Shown piece after piece: positions 32,104 through 42,475 of a stretch of 49,094 nt of DNA. The DNA lies in NCBI GenBank assembly GCA_038215095.1, contig JBBQRG010000012.1:1-49094 (forward strand), in the 5' to 3' direction. The notes beneath the pieces were generated by a model that was not told the origin of the DNA, did not search any database, and saw nothing but the letters and a program-made list of their open reading frames with translations. The first letter of the stretch is position 1, and each line of letters begins with the position of its first letter. Both the position numbers and the translations under genes were made by a program. The stretch comes from DATACN01 sp038215095. Its GTDB lineage: Bacteria > Actinomycetota > Thermoleophilia > Solirubrobacterales > Thermoleophilaceae.

Positions 32104-33278
32104 CGAAGGCGGCGGCCCAGCCCGCGCGCTGTACGCGGCTGGGAGGCGCGGGCGCGGCGGGCCTCGTGGCGCTCGGGCTTCGACTCCGAGAGCAGCTCGT
32201 CGACCTCCCGGGTGAGCGCCTGCTGGAAGCGGGCCACGCCGAAGCGGCGGGCGTTCTCCACGCAGGCCGCCGGGTCCACCGCCTCCACGTCGAAGTTCCG
32301 CACCGCCATCGCCAGGTCCTCGGCGCCGCCGCTCCAGAGCGCGCCCGTCACGCCCTCGGTCACCGTCTCGCAGACGCCGCCCGCGGCCAGCCCGATCACC
32401 GGGCGCCCGGCTGCCTGGGCCTCGACCGCCGCGATGCCGAACTCCTCGGTCGCCGTGACGATCAGGGCGCGGCAGCCCGACAGCAGCTGTGCCACGTGCT
32501 CGTCGTCCACGCGGCCCAGCAGCCGCACGTTGGGCGCGGCCATGCGCTTGAGCCGGCGGGCGTCGGGGCCGTCGCCCACCACGATCAGCGGCCGCCCGAG
32601 CCGGTTGAAGGCCTCGACCGCCACGCCGATCCGCTTGTGCGGCATCAGCTCGGACAGCACCAGGTAGTAGTCGCCGGTCTCTCCCGGCGCGAAGCGCCCC
32701 GTCTCGACAGGCGGGTAGACGACCGTCGACTCGCGGCCGAAGTAGGTCGAGATCCGCTTCTGCGTCGCGCGCGAGTTCGCGAGGTAGCGGTCCACGCGCT
32801 GGGCGGCGATCCAGTCCCACTGGCGCCAGCGCCGGAACAGGGTCCGCAGCGCCGCACGCGTGAAGGGGTCGCGGCGCTCGGCGAGGGTGCGGTCGCGGTC
32901 GTTCCAGACGTAGCGGAAGGGGTTGTGGCAGTAGCAGAGGTGCTGCGTGCTCTCGTCGCAGATCACCGCGTGCGCCCACGCACTGGAGCTGGACACGACC
33001 AGGTCGTAGCCGGACAGGTCGAAGGACTCGATCGCGGCGGGGTACAGCGGTAGGAGCGCGCGGAAGGTGCGCGCCGTCGGGCGCAGGCGCTGCAGGGGCG
33101 AGGTGAACACGTTGCGGTGCTCGAAGCGGCCGTCGGTGCCGACCGGGTCGTAGACCGCGGTGTAGACGTCGGCGTCCGGCCAGAGGTCGCACATCGCCAG
33201 GAAGACCCGCTCCGCGCCGCGCAGGTCGAGCAGGAAATCGTGGACCAGCGCGATCCTTCGCGTTGCAGTCCCCTCCAT
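32100..33278 (-). CDS. Glycosyltransferase family 4 (WbaZ-like mannosyltransferase type)
   Basis: A 392-aa GT-B protein. IALVHDFLLDLRGAERVFLA, ADVYTAVYDPVGTDGRF, LVVSSSSAWAHAVICDESTQ, HLCYCHNPFRYVWNDRDRTL, LVLSELMPHKRIGVAVEAFN and TEEFGIAAVEAQAAGRPVIG with the EX7E motif. The CYCHxPxRYxW block is typical of WbaZ/WbnH-type mannosyltransferases of O-antigen pathways. It is first of a two-gene unit with the GT2 gene. The ATG follows TAAACT by 7 nt. Confidence 0.87.
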   Translation of the reverse strand: MEGTATRRIALVHDFLLDLRGAERVFLAMCDLWPDADVYTAVYDPVGTDGRFEHRNVFTSPLQRLRPTARTFRALLPLYPAAIESFDLSGYDLVVSSSSAWAHAVICDESTQHLCYCHNPFRYVWNDRDRTLAERRDPFTRAALRTLFRRWRQWDWIAAQRVDRYLANSRATQKRISTYFGRESTVVYPPVETGRFAPGETGDYYLVLSELMPHKRIGVAVEAFNRLGRPLIVVGDGPDARRLKRMAAPNVRLLGRVDDEHVAQLLSGCRALIVTATEEFGIAAVEAQAAGRPVIGLAAGGVCETVTEGVTGALWSGGAEDLAMAVRNFDVEAVDPAACVENARRFGVARFQQALTREVDELLSESKPERHEARRARASQPRTARGLGRRLR

Positions 33279-33285
33279 CGGGGTC

Positions 33286-33291
33286 AGTTTA
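33286..33291 (-). promoter_or_regulatory. -10 box TAAACT for the GT4-GT2 pair
   Basis: TAAACT on the minus strand, 7 nt before ATG 33278. It is the most AT-rich short stretch of the 76-nt divergent gap. Confidence 0.5.
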
Positions 33292-33354
33292 TGCGGGGCG
33301 GTCGGTCAGCGCCCCCGGCTCACGATTGGGGCCGCCGGGCCGATTACCCAGGGG

Positions 33355-34965
33355 ATGCCCCGCCATCACCGCATCCGCCTCCTCGCGGTGGCAGCCGTCC
33401 TGGTGATCGCCGGCTCGGTCTGGATCGCGGGCGACAGGCAGCGCAGCGCAGCCGAGGCGTCGTCCAGCGAGATCACCTCGGCACAGGACATGCGCGCGCT
33501 CGTGCTCGGCCGGGCGGCCGACCTGGCCGCCTATGCCAGCACCGGCGACCACAAGCTGCTCGGCCACTACCTGGCCGCGGGCCAGCGCTTCGAGGCCGAG
33601 CTCGCGAAGGCTCGCGAGGACACCAAGGGCGACTCGGCCGGCGAGCTCCGCCTGCTGCAAGTGCAGGAGACGGCCGGCCGGCGCTGGGGGCGGGTAGCCG
33701 ACGTCGTGGCCACCGACATGGTCGCGCGCGGCCGCAGGCGCATCCGTCCGAAGGAGGGAGCGCGACTGGAGACCGCGCTCGACGCCTTCGAGAAGGCCAA
33801 CGCGAACTTCCTCGCCGAGCTGAACAAGAAGCGCGCGGCCAACCAGCGCGCCGTGGGGCGCATGACGGTCGGCCTGATCATCCTGCTGAGCGCGCTCTTC
33901 GGCGGCACGGCCTATCTGCTCTTCGACCGCCGGGCGCGCCAGGAGGACAAGCGCCGCGACCGCCACGCCGGGTTCACCGACGTGATGCAGCTGGCGCGCA
34001 CCGAGAGCGAGGCCTACACCATCGTGAAGCGACACCTGGAGCGCATGGTGCCCGGCGGGCAGGCGACCGTGCTGAACCGCAACAACAGCGCCAACCGGCT
34101 CGAGGCCGCCACGCCGGTCACCGATCCCGGACTTGCCGAGGCGCTCGAGGGCGCCGAGCCGGAGTCCTGCATCGCCCTGCGCAGCGGGCGCAGCCACCGT
34201 GGCGGCGAGAACGAGGAGCTGCTCTCCTGCGAGATCTGCGGTGCCAGGTCCGGCAACTCGACCTGCATGCCGTCGCTGGTCGGAGGCGAGGTGATCGGCT
34301 CGGTTCTCGTGGAGCACGAGCGCCCGCTCGGCGCAGCCGACGTGCAGTACCTCGGCACCACGATCGCAGAGGCCGCGCCGACCATCGCCAACCTGCGCAC
34401 GCTCGCGGTCGCCGAGCTGCGCGCCGCCACCGACGCGCTCACCGGGCTGCCGAACAACCGCGCCGTGCAGGAGACCGTCAGGCGAATGGCCGCTCACGCC
34501 GGCCGCACCACGTCCCAGCTCTCGGCGATCCTGTTCGACCTCGACCACTTCAAGCAGGTCAACGACGTGAACGGACACGCGAAGGGCGACGAGGTGCTGG
34601 CCGCGGTCGGCGACGCCGTCGCGAGTGCGATACGGGCCAGCGACTTCGTCGGGCGCTACGGCGGCGAGGAATTCATCGCGCTGCTGCCGGACACCGGGCG
34701 CGAGGGTGCGCTGCACGTGGCGGAGAAGCTGCGCTCCGCCATTGCACAGATGGACGTGCCGGGCGTGTCGCGCAAGGTCACCGCGAGCTTCGGCGTGGCG
34801 GTCATGCCCGTCGACGCACTCGAGCCCGAGCAGCTCCTGCGCGCGGCCGACCGCGCGCTCTACAGCGCGAAGGGCAACGGCCGCGACAGGGTCGAGGTAG
34901 CGGTCGCGAAGCAGAACGGCGGCGACCCCGTCGTGACCGCACTATCCTCCGGCGAGGATGGATGA
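33355..34965 (+). CDS. Membrane diguanylate cyclase (CHASE3-like, GAF, GGDEF)
   Basis: A 536-aa protein. N-terminal helix (LLAVAAVLVIAGSVWIAGD), an all-helical periplasmic region resembling CHASE3 (about 30-165), second helix (VGLIILLSALFGGTAYLLF), and a GAF-like domain (about 205-345) with cysteines in ESCIALRSG and LLSCEICG...CMPSL. The GGDEF domain follows: DALTGLPNNRA, FDLDHFKQVND, active-site GGEEF at 436-440, and RASD at 427-430 spaced as the product-inhibition I-site. An active c-di-GMP synthase is expected. The ATG has GGGG directly before it and no TAnnnT box. The stop overlaps the M20 gene by 8 nt. Confidence 0.9.
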   Translation: MPRHHRIRLLAVAAVLVIAGSVWIAGDRQRSAAEASSSEITSAQDMRALVLGRAADLAAYASTGDHKLLGHYLAAGQRFEAELAKAREDTKGDSAGELRLLQVQETAGRRWGRVADVVATDMVARGRRRIRPKEGARLETALDAFEKANANFLAELNKKRAANQRAVGRMTVGLIILLSALFGGTAYLLFDRRARQEDKRRDRHAGFTDVMQLARTESEAYTIVKRHLERMVPGGQATVLNRNNSANRLEAATPVTDPGLAEALEGAEPESCIALRSGRSHRGGENEELLSCEICGARSGNSTCMPSLVGGEVIGSVLVEHERPLGAADVQYLGTTIAEAAPTIANLRTLAVAELRAATDALTGLPNNRAVQETVRRMAAHAGRTTSQLSAILFDLDHFKQVNDVNGHAKGDEVLAAVGDAVASAIRASDFVGRYGGEEFIALLPDTGREGALHVAEKLRSAIAQMDVPGVSRKVTASFGVAVMPVDALEPEQLLRAADRALYSAKGNGRDRVEVAVAKQNGGDPVVTALSSGEDG

Positions 34966-36067
34966 GCGCGCTCTAACCGAGCGCCTGATCACCTACGACA
35001 CCGCCTCTCTGGAAGGGATGCAGAGCGCGGCCGGCTTCGTGAAGGGCTGGCTCGAGGCGCGCGACGTCGAGGTGACGGGCACGATGCACAACGGCCGCCC
35101 CGTGCTGGCCGCGACCGTGGGGCCCAAGACGGGGCCCACGATCATTCTCCACGGACACCTCGACGTGGTTCCGGGCAGGCCCGAGCAGTTCGTGCCCCGC
35201 ATACAGGGCGACCGCCTGATCGGCCGCGGCGCCTACGACATGAAGGGCGGCCTGGCCTCGATGATGCTGGCCGTACAGGAGCTGTCGCAGCAGCAGGACG
35301 TGCGCGTGCACTTCCTGTGCGTCTGCGACGAGGAGTCCGACGAGGAGGACCAGCGCGGCTCCGACTACCTCGTCGAGCAGGGCTATCTCGGCGACTTCGC
35401 CATCACCGGCGAGCCCACCGACCTGCACGTGGGGGTGGAGGCAAAGGGTGTGCTGGCCATGCGCATCGAGGTGCTCGGCACGGCCGCCCACGGCTCGACG
35501 CCGTGGGAGGGCGACAACGCGGTGCTGAAGGCCGTTGACGTGTTCCGCCAGATCGAGTCGCTCCCGTTCGCGCGCGAGTCCTCGGACCTGTTCGACCGGC
35601 CCTCGATCAACCTCGGCCGCATCCTCGGCGGCGACGCCGTGAACAAGGTGCCCGACATCTGCACGATCGACGTCGACGTGCGCTTCCTCCCGGGGCAGGA
35701 CTCGCAGGCGATCCTCGACGCCGTGAACGCGCTGCCGGACACCTCCGTGGTCAAGACCTTCCGCCGCTCGCCGGCCATCGTCCAGCGCGAGAACCCCTTC
35801 GTGCAGGTGCTGGGCAGCGCGATCGAGAGCATCGCCCCCCGCGCCAGGGGCATCTCCGTGGGCCGCGACGGCGCCTCCGACGCGATCTCGTTCATCGACG
35901 CGGGCGTGCCCGCCGTGGAGTTCGGCCCCGAGGGCGCCGGCCACCATGGGCCCGACGAGTGGGTGTCGATCCGCTCCCTCAGGCAGTATCGGGAGGCGCT
36001 CGTGGAGTTCGTTCGCCTGCTGCCCGAAGCCCTGGAGGACGAGGGCCGCCACCTGAGAATCGCCTAG
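34958..36067 (+). CDS. M20-family metallopeptidase (ArgE/DapE-like)
   Basis: A 369-aa protein with the two-zinc M20 site. ILHGHLDVVPG gives His67 and catalytic Asp69; GRGAYDMKGGLAS gives the bridging Asp; CDEESDEED gives the Glu base/ligand; ITGEPTD follows. A dimerisation domain opens VEAKGVLAMRIEVLGTAAHG, and the last ligand region is FGPEGAGHHGPDEW. Members cleave small peptides or N-acyl amino acids; candidates include acetylornithine deacetylase or succinyl-diaminopimelate desuccinylase, but this copy is not with amino-acid genes. It overlaps the GGDEF stop by 8 nt and is 3 nt from the LCP gene, hinting at a cell-wall peptide substrate (inference). Confidence 0.86.
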   Translation: MDERALTERLITYDTASLEGMQSAAGFVKGWLEARDVEVTGTMHNGRPVLAATVGPKTGPTIILHGHLDVVPGRPEQFVPRIQGDRLIGRGAYDMKGGLASMMLAVQELSQQQDVRVHFLCVCDEESDEEDQRGSDYLVEQGYLGDFAITGEPTDLHVGVEAKGVLAMRIEVLGTAAHGSTPWEGDNAVLKAVDVFRQIESLPFARESSDLFDRPSINLGRILGGDAVNKVPDICTIDVDVRFLPGQDSQAILDAVNALPDTSVVKTFRRSPAIVQRENPFVQVLGSAIESIAPRARGISVGRDGASDAISFIDAGVPAVEFGPEGAGHHGPDEWVSIRSLRQYREALVEFVRLLPEALEDEGRHLRIA

Positions 36068-36070
36068 CCA

Positions 36071-37504
36071 ATGCTCGAGGACCAAACCCGCCCCGGCCTC
36101 TGGAAGCGGCTCCTGATCGGAGCCGCACTGGTGGTGTTCGCGTCGGCCGGCGCCACCGCGGTCGCGGCCTTCCGCGAGGTCGACCGCGTGGTGAACGCCC
36201 TGCACGTGCGGCCCGAGCTGAAGCTGGGCACCGAGCTCGCCCAGACCGATCCGGGCAAGCCCCAGACGGTGATGCTGCTGGGCTCCGACCGGCGGCCGGC
36301 GCAAAACAAGGAGGGCGCGCTCCCGGGCGCGCGCTCGGACACGATCATCCTGATCCGCCTGGACCCGAACAAGCAGGCCACGTCGATGATGTCGCTGCCG
36401 CGCGACCTGAAGGTGCAGATCCCCGGCTACGGCACCGACAAGATCAACGCGGCCTACGAGAAGGGCGGCCCGAAGCTCACGCTGAAGACCGTGAAGGCCC
36501 TCACCGGCCTGCGAATCAACCACGTGATCAACGTGGACTTCCGCGGCTTCTACGCCGCCACCGACGCGATCGGCTGCGTGTACGCCGACATCGACCGGCG
36601 CTACTTCAACAACACGCCCGGCTTCGCCTACATCAACGTGGCGCCCGGCTACCAGAAGATGTGCGGCAGCAAGGCGCTCCAGTACGTGCGCTTCCGCCAC
36701 GAGGACAACGACCTGGTCCGCTCCGCCCGCCAGCAGGACTTCATCCGGCAGGCCAAGCAGCAGGTGGGCGTGGGCAAGCTGATCAACGACCGCGACAAGC
36801 TCGTGAGGATCTTCGGCCGCTACACGAACTCGGACATCCGATCGCGCTCCGCCGTGCTGCGCCTGTTGAAGCTGGCGGTCTTCTCGGTGGACCAGCCGAT
36901 CCGGGAGGTCCACTTCGAGGGCCAGATCGGCCCCTCCTACGTAACGGCCAGCTCCGCGCGGGTGCAGAAGCTCGCGCAGGAGTTCCTCGGGGTGGAGAAG
37001 ACCCGGGGGCCGCGCGGAGTGCTGAAGCCGAAGGGCAAGCGCAAGCCCATCACCACCAAGGGCGCGAACATCGAGCGCGCCGACGCGCTCGGCAAGGACC
37101 AGGCCGTGCAGGCGGTCCAGCAGGGCGCCGGCCGCAGCCTGCCGGTCTTCTACCCCACCGAGCGCACCAGGGCGTCCATCTTCGCCGGGCCGCCGCGGGT
37201 GTACAAGATCCGCGACCTCGACGGCCACCTGCATGGCGCCTACCGGATGGTCATCAAGCGCCCGCTGGTGGGCGAGTACTACGGCCTCCAGGGAACCACC
37301 TGGAAGCACCCGCCGATCCTCGAGGGAGCGTCCGACAAGCGGCGCATGGGCAAGCGAACCTACGAGCTGCATTACGACGGGGACCGGCTACGCCTGGTGG
37401 CCTGGCGCACACGCAAGGCCGTCTACTGGGTCTCGAACACCCTGCTGCTCACCTTGGACAAGCGCCAGATGCTCGCGATCGCGCGTACGGCGCGGCTGCT
37501 CTAG
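36071..37504 (+). CDS. LytR-CpsA-Psr (LCP) family wall glycan transferase
   Basis: A 477-aa protein. One N-terminal helix (LLIGAALVVFASAGATAVAA, about 14-33), then the LCP domain: VMLLGSDRRPA, ARSDTIILIRLDPN, TSMMSLPRDLKVQIPGYG, TDKINAAYEKGG, and RFRHEDNDLVRSARQQDFI with the conserved arginines that bind the polyprenyl pyrophosphate. LCP enzymes transfer finished glycan from the lipid carrier to peptidoglycan or another wall acceptor outside the cell. A C-terminal extension (about 310-477) of basic and beta-rich sequence has no family I recognise. It is the likely wall-attachment step of the cluster. Confidence 0.9.
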   Translation: MLEDQTRPGLWKRLLIGAALVVFASAGATAVAAFREVDRVVNALHVRPELKLGTELAQTDPGKPQTVMLLGSDRRPAQNKEGALPGARSDTIILIRLDPNKQATSMMSLPRDLKVQIPGYGTDKINAAYEKGGPKLTLKTVKALTGLRINHVINVDFRGFYAATDAIGCVYADIDRRYFNNTPGFAYINVAPGYQKMCGSKALQYVRFRHEDNDLVRSARQQDFIRQAKQQVGVGKLINDRDKLVRIFGRYTNSDIRSRSAVLRLLKLAVFSVDQPIREVHFEGQIGPSYVTASSARVQKLAQEFLGVEKTRGPRGVLKPKGKRKPITTKGANIERADALGKDQAVQAVQQGAGRSLPVFYPTERTRASIFAGPPRVYKIRDLDGHLHGAYRMVIKRPLVGEYYGLQGTTWKHPPILEGASDKRRMGKRTYELHYDGDRLRLVAWRTRKAVYWVSNTLLLTLDKRQMLAIARTARLL

Positions 37505-37510
37505 CCCGGC

Positions 37511-39568
37511 ATGACCGCGGGGCAGTACCTGCTTGGCGTGAGCCTGGTCGCGGTGACCTTGGCTTCGCTCACGCTCGCCGCGGTAAGGGTCCGCAGGTGG
37601 ATCGTGCCGGGCTGGGAGGGCGCGCCGGCGCGGCTCGCCGAGCTGGTGGTCGCCACCGCGGTCCTGCTCGCGGCGGCCGAGCTGCTGGGCTGCGTCGGCG
37701 CTCTTAGAGCCGGCTACCTCGTGGCGGTGTGCGTCGCCGCCTCGCTCGCCTCGCTGCGCCTCCCGGCGCCGGCCGCCCCCGAGCCCGCCCCCGTCGCGAG
37801 GCGTTCTGGCCGCCTCGAGCTCGCCAGCGCCGCCGCCGCCGGCGCGCTCGTGCTCGTGCAGTGGGGCAGCCGCAGCGCTGCGGCGTTTCGATTCGGCATG
37901 GCCGACCCCGACTCGCTCTGGTACCACCTTCCGCACGCGGCGCGCTTCGCGCAGGACGGCTGGACCACCCGCCTGCAGTTCACCGAGAGCGAGCCGATCA
38001 CGACCTTCCATCCGGCCAACGCCGAGCTCCTGCACGGCATCGGGATGTCGCTCATGGGCGGCTTCGACCTGCTGTCGCCGCTCGTGAACCTCGCGCTCGC
38101 CGGCGGCTGCCTGCTGGCGGGCTGGTGCGTGGGGCGCCCTTTCGGGGCGGCGCCGGCGGCCATGACCGGCGTGGCGGCCGTGCTGCTGACGCCGATCATG
38201 CTCCAGACCCAGCCGGGCGAGGCCTACAACGACGCCGCGGCGCTGGCGTTCTCCCTCGCCGCTGCGGCGCTGTTCCTGAACGCCCGCGGCGCCGCGCACG
38301 GTGGGGCGATGCGACAGGGCGCGCTGGTGCTCGCCGCTCTGGCCGCGGGCCTGGCACTCGGCACCAAGCTGTCGGTGATGGCCGTGGCGTTCGCACTGGG
38401 CGCCGCGGCGCTGGTGGCGTGCTCGAAGGGCGAACGCCGGCGCGTCGCCGCCATCTGGCTGGCGGGGCTCGCCGCCGGTGGGGGCTTCTGGTTCGTCCGC
38501 AATCTGGTCCGGGTGGGAAATCCACTGCCCTGGTTCGCCGTGCACCTCGGCCCTCTCTCCCTGCCGGCGCCGCCCCACCCGATCACCGACGCCAACAGCT
38601 TCAGCGTCGCCCACTACCTGGCGGACACCGGGATCTGGCGGCGGGTGTTCGCACCGGGCCTCCACGCCAGCCTCGGGCCGGTCTGGGAGCTGCTCGCCCT
38701 GGCCGCTGCGGGCGGCGCGCTGCTCGCCCTCGTGGCCGGCCGCTCGCGAGGCCAGCGCGCGCTCGGGGCGGCGGCGCTGGCCTGCCTGCTCGCGTTCCTC
38801 GTCACCCCGGCGAGCGCCGGGGGGCCGGAGGGGGAGGCTTCGCTGTTCGCGCTCAACCTGCGCTTCGTCACGCCCGCCCTCGCGCTCGGCCTGGCGCTCG
38901 GGCCGGCCGCCCTGGGCCGAGGCCGGCGGCTGGCCGCGCCGGCGCTGCTCGGCCTGGGGCTGCTCACGCTCCTCGGCGAGGGGCTATGGCCGCTGGGGCA
39001 CGCCTGGGCGGGGCTGCTCGTCCTCGTAGTTGCGACCGCTGCCCTCGCCCTGCTGCTGGCGCCGCCCCACGGCCGCCGCCTCGTGCTCGCGATCGGGCTG
39101 ACCGCGCTCGTCGCCGCAGCCGCGGGCTGGCCGCTGCAGCGCGGCTACTTCGAGGCCCGCTACGCCACGGGCGGCCCCACCGTCCCGAGCGTCTCGGTGT
39201 GGGCGGCGCGCCACCTGGAGCACAGTCGCGTCGGCGTGGTCGGCTACCTGCTCCAGTACCCGCTCTACGGCAAGCGGCTGACCAACCGGGTGGACATGCT
39301 CGGCGAGCACGGCCCCCACGGCGCCTTCCACCGCTTTCGCGGCTGCGGCCCCTTCACACGAGCGGTCATCGCCGGCCGCTACCGCTACGTGGTCGCGGTG
39401 GAGGAGGGCAGGGTGGCCCTGGGGAGCCGCCGCCGCGGCCCGCGGCGCGAGCCGCCGGAGGCGCGCTGGACGCGCTCGATCGAGGGTGCGAAGCGGGTCA
39501 TGGGCATCCCCGGCCTCCGCCTCTCGGTGTTCAGGCTGGACGATCCGCGGTTCGCGCGTTGCACATAG
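37511..39568 (+). CDS. GT-C-like polytopic membrane protein, paralogue of 21339-23297
   Basis: A 685-aa protein with about 13 helices. Four helices are followed by ADPDSLWYHLPHAARFAQDG and TTFHPANAELLHGIGMSLMG, paralleling the 21339 gene. Later LGTKLSVMAVAFALGA, FWFVRNLVRVGNPLPWFAV and a soluble tail ending GIPGLRLSVFRLDDPRFARC. The Asp/His-rich exoplasmic loop and helix count suggest a GT-C glycosyltransferase; function inferred only from fold and context. It lies 6 nt after the LCP stop, so it is probably cotranscribed. Confidence 0.78.
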   Translation: MTAGQYLLGVSLVAVTLASLTLAAVRVRRWIVPGWEGAPARLAELVVATAVLLAAAELLGCVGALRAGYLVAVCVAASLASLRLPAPAAPEPAPVARRSGRLELASAAAAGALVLVQWGSRSAAAFRFGMADPDSLWYHLPHAARFAQDGWTTRLQFTESEPITTFHPANAELLHGIGMSLMGGFDLLSPLVNLALAGGCLLAGWCVGRPFGAAPAAMTGVAAVLLTPIMLQTQPGEAYNDAAALAFSLAAAALFLNARGAAHGGAMRQGALVLAALAAGLALGTKLSVMAVAFALGAAALVACSKGERRRVAAIWLAGLAAGGGFWFVRNLVRVGNPLPWFAVHLGPLSLPAPPHPITDANSFSVAHYLADTGIWRRVFAPGLHASLGPVWELLALAAAGGALLALVAGRSRGQRALGAAALACLLAFLVTPASAGGPEGEASLFALNLRFVTPALALGLALGPAALGRGRRLAAPALLGLGLLTLLGEGLWPLGHAWAGLLVLVVATAALALLLAPPHGRRLVLAIGLTALVAAAAGWPLQRGYFEARYATGGPTVPSVSVWAARHLEHSRVGVVGYLLQYPLYGKRLTNRVDMLGEHGPHGAFHRFRGCGPFTRAVIAGRYRYVVAVEEGRVALGSRRRGPRREPPEARWTRSIEGAKRVMGIPGLRLSVFRLDDPRFARCT

Positions 39569-39569
39569 A

Positions 39570-39575
39570 TAGCCT
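39570..39575 (+). promoter_or_regulatory. -10 box TAGCCT for the UDP-glucose dehydrogenase gene
   Basis: TAGCCT ends 12 nt before ATG 39588 in the 19-nt gap after the GT-C gene. Its first base is just past that gene's stop. Confidence 0.4.
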
Positions 39576-39587
39576 CTCCCGACTCTG

Positions 39588-40865
<1,278 letters not shown>

Positions 40866-41443
40866 AATCGATCGCGCTCTCGGCGGCTGCCTGAGGCAAG
40901 CCGCGTCCACCGCGTTGCCCCGCGCCCCCACGCCTCGGGCTAGGGCTCGGCGTTCTACGGACGAGGGCGCTGCGGCAGCCGCGAACTTCGCTCGCATCTC
41001 GCTCGCAGGACAGTTTCTCCAGCGGGTCGCTCGCGGCGGCGACCAGGCGCCGGCCCAGCTCCGGCTCGCGCTCCAGCCTCAGCATCGCCGTCGCCGCGGC
41101 GGCCGGGTCGTCCGGGCGGACGCGGAGGGTGTGCCCACGGAGCTGCACCGCGACGTTCGCCTGCGCCACACGGGCGGCCACTCCACGCAGCGGGCTCACG
41201 GCGACGAGCCCTACGAGCTGCTGGCCCGCCGGCGGGGGGAGACCGTGGGGGCCCCGGCTCGGCCCGCGCGCGCGCTCGCGCTGGACGACGCCTCGGAGGG
41301 GCTGACCTTCGCGACGGGCTCGGCCGCACGGGCGCTGCTGGGGCGAGACCGCTCGGTGTAGCGGGCACGGCTGGCGGCGCTTCGGCGGGCCCGCCGCATG
41401 CCAGGGCAGCCTCGCTGAAGCAGCCTGTAGCCTGCCCCGCGAT
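40866..41443 (+). other. 578-bp spacer with no confident gene; weak coding signals on both strands
   Basis: No RNA gene or known domain is recognised. A plus frame from TTG 40915 to 41361 (148 aa) has coding-like third positions only in its second half (41101-41361; HGDEPYELLARRRGE, ALALDDASEGLTFATGSA). On the minus strand, codons between about 41030 and 41180 also have high third-position G/C and read VAARVAQANVAVQL and RVRPDDPAAAATAMLRLERE, like the helical end of some enzyme, but with no good start. The spacer could hold one small unknown gene or a decayed one. Bases 41366-41427 hold nothing visible. Confidence 0.4.
41428..41433 (+). promoter_or_regulatory. -10 box TAGCCT for the nucleotidyltransferase operon
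   Basis: TAGCCT ends 10 nt before ATG 41444. Confidence 0.45.
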
Positions 41444-42475
41444 ATGCAGGCACTCGTGCTCGCCGGGGGCGAGGGGACCCGGCTGAGGCCGCTTACCCGC
41501 ACCACGCCCAAGCCCGTGCTGCCCCTCGCGGGGCGGCCCTTCCTGTCGTTCATGCTCGACTGGCTGCGCCGTCACGGAGTGGACGACGTGATCCTCTCCT
41601 GCGGCTTCCTCTCGGACGGCGTCAGGGCCGTGCTCGGCGACATCTACAAGGGCGTGCGGCTGCGCTACGTGGTCGAGGAGGAGCCGCTCGGCACCGCCGG
41701 CCCGGTGCGCCTGGCCTATGACGAGGGCCTGCTGGAAGAGCGCCTCCTGATCCTGAACGGCGACCTGCTCACCGACATGGACCTGGCCGCGGAGCTCGAG
41801 CAGCACGAGCGCAGCGGCGCCCGGGTGACCCTCGCGCTGGTGGCCGTCGACGACACCTCGAGCTACGGCGTGGTCGACACGGACGCCGAGGGCCGCGTGG
41901 AGGCCTTCCTCGAGAAGACCGACGGAGATGTGCCCACGAACCGCGTGAACGCCGGCGCCTACGTGCTCGAGCGCGACGTGGCGGAGCTGATCCCGCCCGG
42001 CCGCGCCGTCTCGTTCGAGCGCGAGACCTTCCAGGAGCTGGTGGGCGGCGGCCTCTACGGCTGGCTCTCCGACGGCGCCTACTGGATGGACATCGGCACC
42101 GCGGACCGCTACCTCGAGGCCACCTACGACCTGCTGGCGGGCCGCGTGGAGTCGGACCTGCCGCCGCGCGACGAGACCGGCTCGCTGGTTTACGACGGCA
42201 GCCTCATCGCGGGCGCGCACATCGGGCCGCAGACCGTGCTCGGCCGCCACTGCTCGGTGGGCACCGACTCGACGGTGGAGCGCAGCGTGCTGCACGACGG
42301 CGTGCTGGTGGGGCCCGACTGCAACATCCGCGAGAGCGTGCTTGCCGAGGGCGTCCGCGTGGGCGAGGGCGCCCGGATCGAGCCGGGCTCCCTGGTCGGC
42401 AGCGGGGCGCGCATCGGCGCGGGAGCGGTCGTGGCGGCCGGCTCGCGCGTGGAGCCCGGGGAGGAGACCTCATGA
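41444..42475 (+). CDS. Sugar-1-phosphate nucleotidyltransferase with hexapeptide-repeat tail (GDP-mannose pyrophosphorylase-like)
   Basis: A 343-aa protein. The nucleotide loop LVLAGGEGTRLRPLTRTTPK at 4-23, PVLPLAGRPFLSFMLDWL, EEPLGTAGPVRLA, ILNGDLLTDMDL and NAGAYVLERDV form the NTP_transferase domain. From about 255, hexapeptide repeats (IAGAHIGPQTVLG, VGPDCNIRESVLAEGV, IGAGAVVAAGSRV) form a left-handed beta helix. It activates a hexose-1-phosphate, probably mannose-1-P to GDP-mannose, because the next gene is a phosphomannose isomerase homologue. Glucose-1-P substrates cannot be excluded. An ATGA overlap couples it to the isomerase. Confidence 0.87.
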   Translation: MQALVLAGGEGTRLRPLTRTTPKPVLPLAGRPFLSFMLDWLRRHGVDDVILSCGFLSDGVRAVLGDIYKGVRLRYVVEEEPLGTAGPVRLAYDEGLLEERLLILNGDLLTDMDLAAELEQHERSGARVTLALVAVDDTSSYGVVDTDAEGRVEAFLEKTDGDVPTNRVNAGAYVLERDVAELIPPGRAVSFERETFQELVGGGLYGWLSDGAYWMDIGTADRYLEATYDLLAGRVESDLPPRDETGSLVYDGSLIAGAHIGPQTVLGRHCSVGTDSTVERSVLHDGVLVGPDCNIRESVLAEGVRVGEGARIEPGSLVGSGARIGAGAVVAAGSRVEPGEETS

